Part shown: piece by piece, positions 5,104-6,572 of the stretch
Position numbering within the stretch: position 1 is the first letter of the stretch
Layout: the number at the start of each line of letters is the position of its first letter
Assembly: GCA_016871135.1 (NCBI GenBank)
Contig: VFZQ01000309.1
Location: 1 to 6,572, forward strand
Source: Acidobacteriota bacterium
GTDB lineage: Bacteria; Acidobacteriota; Terriglobia; Bryobacterales; Bryobacteraceae
Direction of reading: 5' to 3'
Length of the DNA stretch: 6,572 bases
The notes under the pieces: generated by a model
The model's database searches: none
What the model saw: the letters and a program-made list of their open reading frames with translations, nothing else
Told to the model about the DNA's origin: nothing
Translations under genes and position numbers: made by a program

Positions 5104-6329
5104 TTGCGGAAGCTCATCCTTACGGTTTGGAGTTTCATCTCGATGCGTTTGCCGTCTCGGAGAACGGTTAAGTTGGCCGTGTCGCCGGGCGTCTTCTTCA
5201 GTATCAGATATAAAGAGGCGGTGTTGGCGTTAACGTCTTTCTCAACGCCATCGACGGCGACGATGACATCGCCGGTTACGAGTTCGTGGGCCTTGGTGGA
5301 ACGCGCGATTTCGGCGACGTATTTCACTTCGCTGGCGAAGCTATCTTCGGCGAGACCGTGCTTGCGCTTTTCTTCGGCCGTGAGTTCCCGGTCTTCAAAG
5401 TAGCTGCGCGGTTCGATGGAGGATTGGCGCCAGCGGGTATCGGTCCACCACCAGCGCGGCGGAAGGGTGACAGTGAATTCCTTGACCTCCTCACCGCGGC
5501 GCACTCCGACTCTAACCTCTTTCGCGGTGCGCGGGACCTGATTGTAGCGGTGTTGGACATCGGCGAAGGTCCAGACGACGTCGCCGGCCCACGTTGCCAC
5601 TACGTCGCCTGGTTTGATGCCGGCAGCCAGCGCGGCCCCTTTGGCCTCCTTCACTTCGAGGCCCTTGGGCACGTTGAGTTCAATGCCGATGGTGCGGAGG
5701 TCGGGGGAGCGGAACAGGTGCACAAGTTTGTCGAGAGTGCCGTCGACCTCGCGGTGCATGTTCTCGAAATCGCCGATGAGATGGCATTCGACGCAGGAGC
5801 CGACCTTGAAGGTGCGGGCGACGAGCATAGGGATGTCGCGCGGCGACTCGGGCTTCGGCCGTTCGACTTTGGGGAGCGTGCCGGCCTTGTAATAACTGTG
5901 CAGTTCGAGACCTTTCTTGGCCGCAAGGGCGAGGCTTTCGAGACTGAGGTACGAGTCGGCCGAGCGGGAATCGCGGCCGCCGTAGCGCATGTAAATCCGC
6001 TCGTCGGCGTTCAACATGTAGAAGTAGATGGTGTTGTTGCGGTCGTGTTCGAACAGGCCGATATCGATCGAGTCCATGCGCGTGATGCGCACGAGGACGT
6101 ACTCCTTCAACTGCCGGCCCAACGGAGAAGATTTCGGTGACAGCACAACCTGTGCGTCGAAAGTTCTTCCGTTCGTTCAAGGCTCGCAGCGGAATTCGAG
6201 GAATATCGGCTTACCGGTTTCGCGGGCGAGTTTGAGCGCGTCGCGGTAATTGTCGATCCAGTTCAGTTCGTCGTCTTGCGCGAAGGCCGGCAGGGCAAGG
6301 GCCAGCAGCGCGAATGGCAGGAATTTCAT
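5100..6329 (-). CDS. Probable selenoprotein: secreted thioredoxin-like domain (CxxU), CxxCH motif and two PDZ domains
   Basis: Read from the ATG at 6329 with the in-frame TGA at 6179-6177 as selenocysteine, this is one 409-residue protein. Order: signal peptide (1-17, ending PAFA), thioredoxin-like domain (~22-115) with GKPIFLEFRCEPU (Cys48, Sec51) followed by FDAQVV, the segment YFYMLNADERIYMRYGGRD, then CVECH (Cys179, Cys182, His183; a possible c-type heme site), PDZ-1 (~212-290, ending VTLPP) and PDZ-2 (~326-403, with TGDVIVAVDGV). Related proteins I recall have RCxPC at the same place, with Cys where this one has TGA, and the same spacing to FDA. The N-terminal 50 residues alone lack a fold, and the part after the TGA alone lacks a signal peptide and the first half of the thioredoxin fold. 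A hairpin just after the TGA fits a bacterial SECIS. The protein probably does thiol/selenol redox work in the envelope; its substrate is unknown. It leads a three-gene overlapping operon. A nonsense-mutated pseudogene is the alternative. Confidence 0.82.
6121..6173 (-). promoter_or_regulatory. Bacterial SECIS-like hairpin downstream of the UGA codon
   Basis: On the minus-strand mRNA the apical part is GCACA-GGU-UGUGC (6155-6143): five pairs and a GGU loop, or four pairs with an AGGUU loop. Below it come a bulged U (6142), GAC/GUC, a three-base ACC bulge, UUUC/GAAA, then AAGA/UCUU and AACGG/CCGUU, for about 21 pairs over 53 nt. The apical loop begins 25-26 nt after UGA, inside the spacing described for bacterial SECIS elements, and has G in its first two positions as in E. 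coli fdhF (which also has a bulged U, but on the 5' side). SelB would bind the loop to deliver Sec-tRNA. Pairing was done by eye. Confidence 0.75.
6177..6179 (-). other. In-frame TGA proposed to encode selenocysteine (Sec51)
   Basis: TGA sits in the same frame as both the signal-peptide-encoding codons upstream and the PDZ protein downstream; no frameshift is needed. It follows TGC GAG CCT (Cys-Glu-Pro), giving C-x-x-U, a common selenoprotein redox motif equivalent to the thioredoxin CxxC. General reassignment of TGA is unlikely, because all three operon genes end in TGA, two of them inside ATGA overlaps, and tryptophan is written TGG in these genes. Confidence 0.8.
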
Positions 6330-6340
6330 CGGCAGCCCCG

Positions 6341-6346
6341 ATTTTA
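6341..6346 (-). promoter_or_regulatory. Candidate -10 box (TAAAAT) for the selenoprotein operon
   Basis: TAAAAT on the minus strand (5 of 6 matches to TATAAT) lies 11 nt before the ATG at 6329, in the 49-bp divergent gap. No clear -35 is visible. Like the dacB site it would give a very short leader. There is no strong Shine-Dalgarno, only GGGG at 6 nt from the ATG. Confidence 0.3.
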
Positions 6347-6357
6347 CTACGCTGCGA

Positions 6358-6363
6358 TAGAAT
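6358..6363 (+). promoter_or_regulatory. Candidate -10 box (TAGAAT) for the cytochrome c gene at 6379
   Basis: TAGAAT (5 of 6 matches) ends 15 nt before the ATG at 6379 in the same divergent gap. There is no convincing -35. Position and resemblance are the only support. Confidence 0.22.
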
Positions 6364-6378
6364 GACGGCGAGTCCCTG

Positions 6379-6572
6379 ATGCACAAACACTTAATCTTCG
6401 TAACGGCATGGACGGAGTTGGTATTCGGCCAGCCGTCGGTGTTCAAAGCGCAATGTGTAGGTTGTCACGGTGCGTCCCCGCAGGGTGGCCTCGACTTGCG
6501 GACGCACGAAGGTGCGCTAAGAGGCGGCAAGTCGGGGGCGGCGGTTGTGGCGGGTATGGCGGGCAAGAGCCT
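6379..6572 (+). CDS. Secreted cytochrome c (PSCyt1-like) protein, N-terminal part
   Basis: The frame from the ATG at 6379 is open to the right edge (64 codons plus two bases). A TAG at 6358 and no other usual start codon between fix the start. The first ~20 residues (MHKHLIFVTAWTELVFGQ) look like a signal peptide. It is followed by FKAQCVGCHG (heme-binding CxxCH: Cys26, Cys29, His30), then GGLDLRTHEGALRGGKSG. The GGLDLRT...LRGG pattern is typical of the planctomycete-type cytochrome c domain (PSCyt1), which usually leads large proteins with DUF1549/DUF1553 domains in Planctomycetota and Acidobacteriota. The rest lies outside the window, so the full architecture is inferred. It should be exported and carry a covalent heme. 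It is divergent from the selenoprotein operon with 49 bp between start codons and may share its control. Confidence 0.75.
   Translation, partial: MHKHLIFVTAWTELVFGQPSVFKAQCVGCHGASPQGGLDLRTHEGALRGGKSGAAVVAGMAGKS

Noticed and set aside
5286..6140. Long plus-strand reading frame (284 codons) opposite the selenoprotein gene
   Set aside because: It is low-complexity Gly/Ala/Val/Phe-rich sequence without motifs, and an antisense shadow.
5100..6146. A stand-alone PDZ protein starting at GTG 6146
   Set aside because: This would begin inside the thioredoxin-like fold, without a signal peptide, and the sequence before it (NGRTFDAQV) is clearly coding and family-like in the same frame. The GTG is codon 62 of the longer protein.
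6177..6179. General recoding of TGA (as Trp or Gly) in this organism
   Set aside because: The three minus-strand genes and the ATPase all end sensibly in TGA, three of these stops inside ATGA/GTGA overlaps, and Trp codons throughout are TGG.
6177..6446. A separate 89-residue protein starting at 6446
   Set aside because: The upstream start gives no signal peptide at the N-terminus and overlaps the divergent cytochrome c gene. The internal ATG at 6329 yields a classic signal peptide, and the frame continues past the TGA.

Overview
This is a GC-rich bacterial window, most consistent with Acidobacteriota (Bryobacterales/Solibacter-like) or possibly Planctomycetota. The guess rests on a planctomycete-type cytochrome c N-terminus, many short secreted proteins, and the style of the PDZ/thioredoxin-like protein. 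No tRNA, rRNA, CRISPR array or insertion sequence was seen.

Layout: (1) 1-610, minus strand: N-terminal part of a secreted PBP4-type D-Ala-D-Ala carboxypeptidase/endopeptidase (dacB-like), running off the left edge. (2) 635-1279, plus: a small secreted protein of unknown function, divergent from dacB. (3) 1289-2539 and 2536-3270, plus: an AAA/ABC-type ATPase overlapping an HNH endonuclease, which looks like a Septu (PtuA/PtuB)-type defence pair. The HNH frame stays open for another 37 codons past its TGA, and that tail looks like real C-terminal protein sequence. (4) 6329-3374, minus: three genes joined by two ATGA overlaps, namely a thioredoxin-like/CxxCH/double-PDZ protein, a DsbD N-terminal-domain-like periplasmic protein and an MFS transporter. 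(5) 6379-6572, plus: the start of a cytochrome c (PSCyt1-like) protein, divergent from the operon and cut by the right edge.

The most important observation is that the first gene of the minus-strand operon contains an in-frame TGA at codon 51. The TGA follows Cys-Glu-Pro, making a C-x-x-U motif on a thioredoxin-like fold. A long imperfect hairpin with a GGU apical loop and a bulged U begins 3 nt after it, which is the layout of a bacterial SECIS element. A conventional gene caller would split this gene into a 50-residue secreted peptide and a separate PDZ protein. I read it as one 409-residue selenoprotein acting in the cell envelope, probably linked to disulfide/redox exchange because a DsbD-alpha-like protein is translationally coupled behind it. 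The CxxCH motif within it and the divergent cytochrome c suggest a wider envelope redox theme.

The second in-frame TGA (end of the HNH gene) has no convincing SECIS and no redox context. I treat it as a probable nonsense mutation or a shortened C-terminus.
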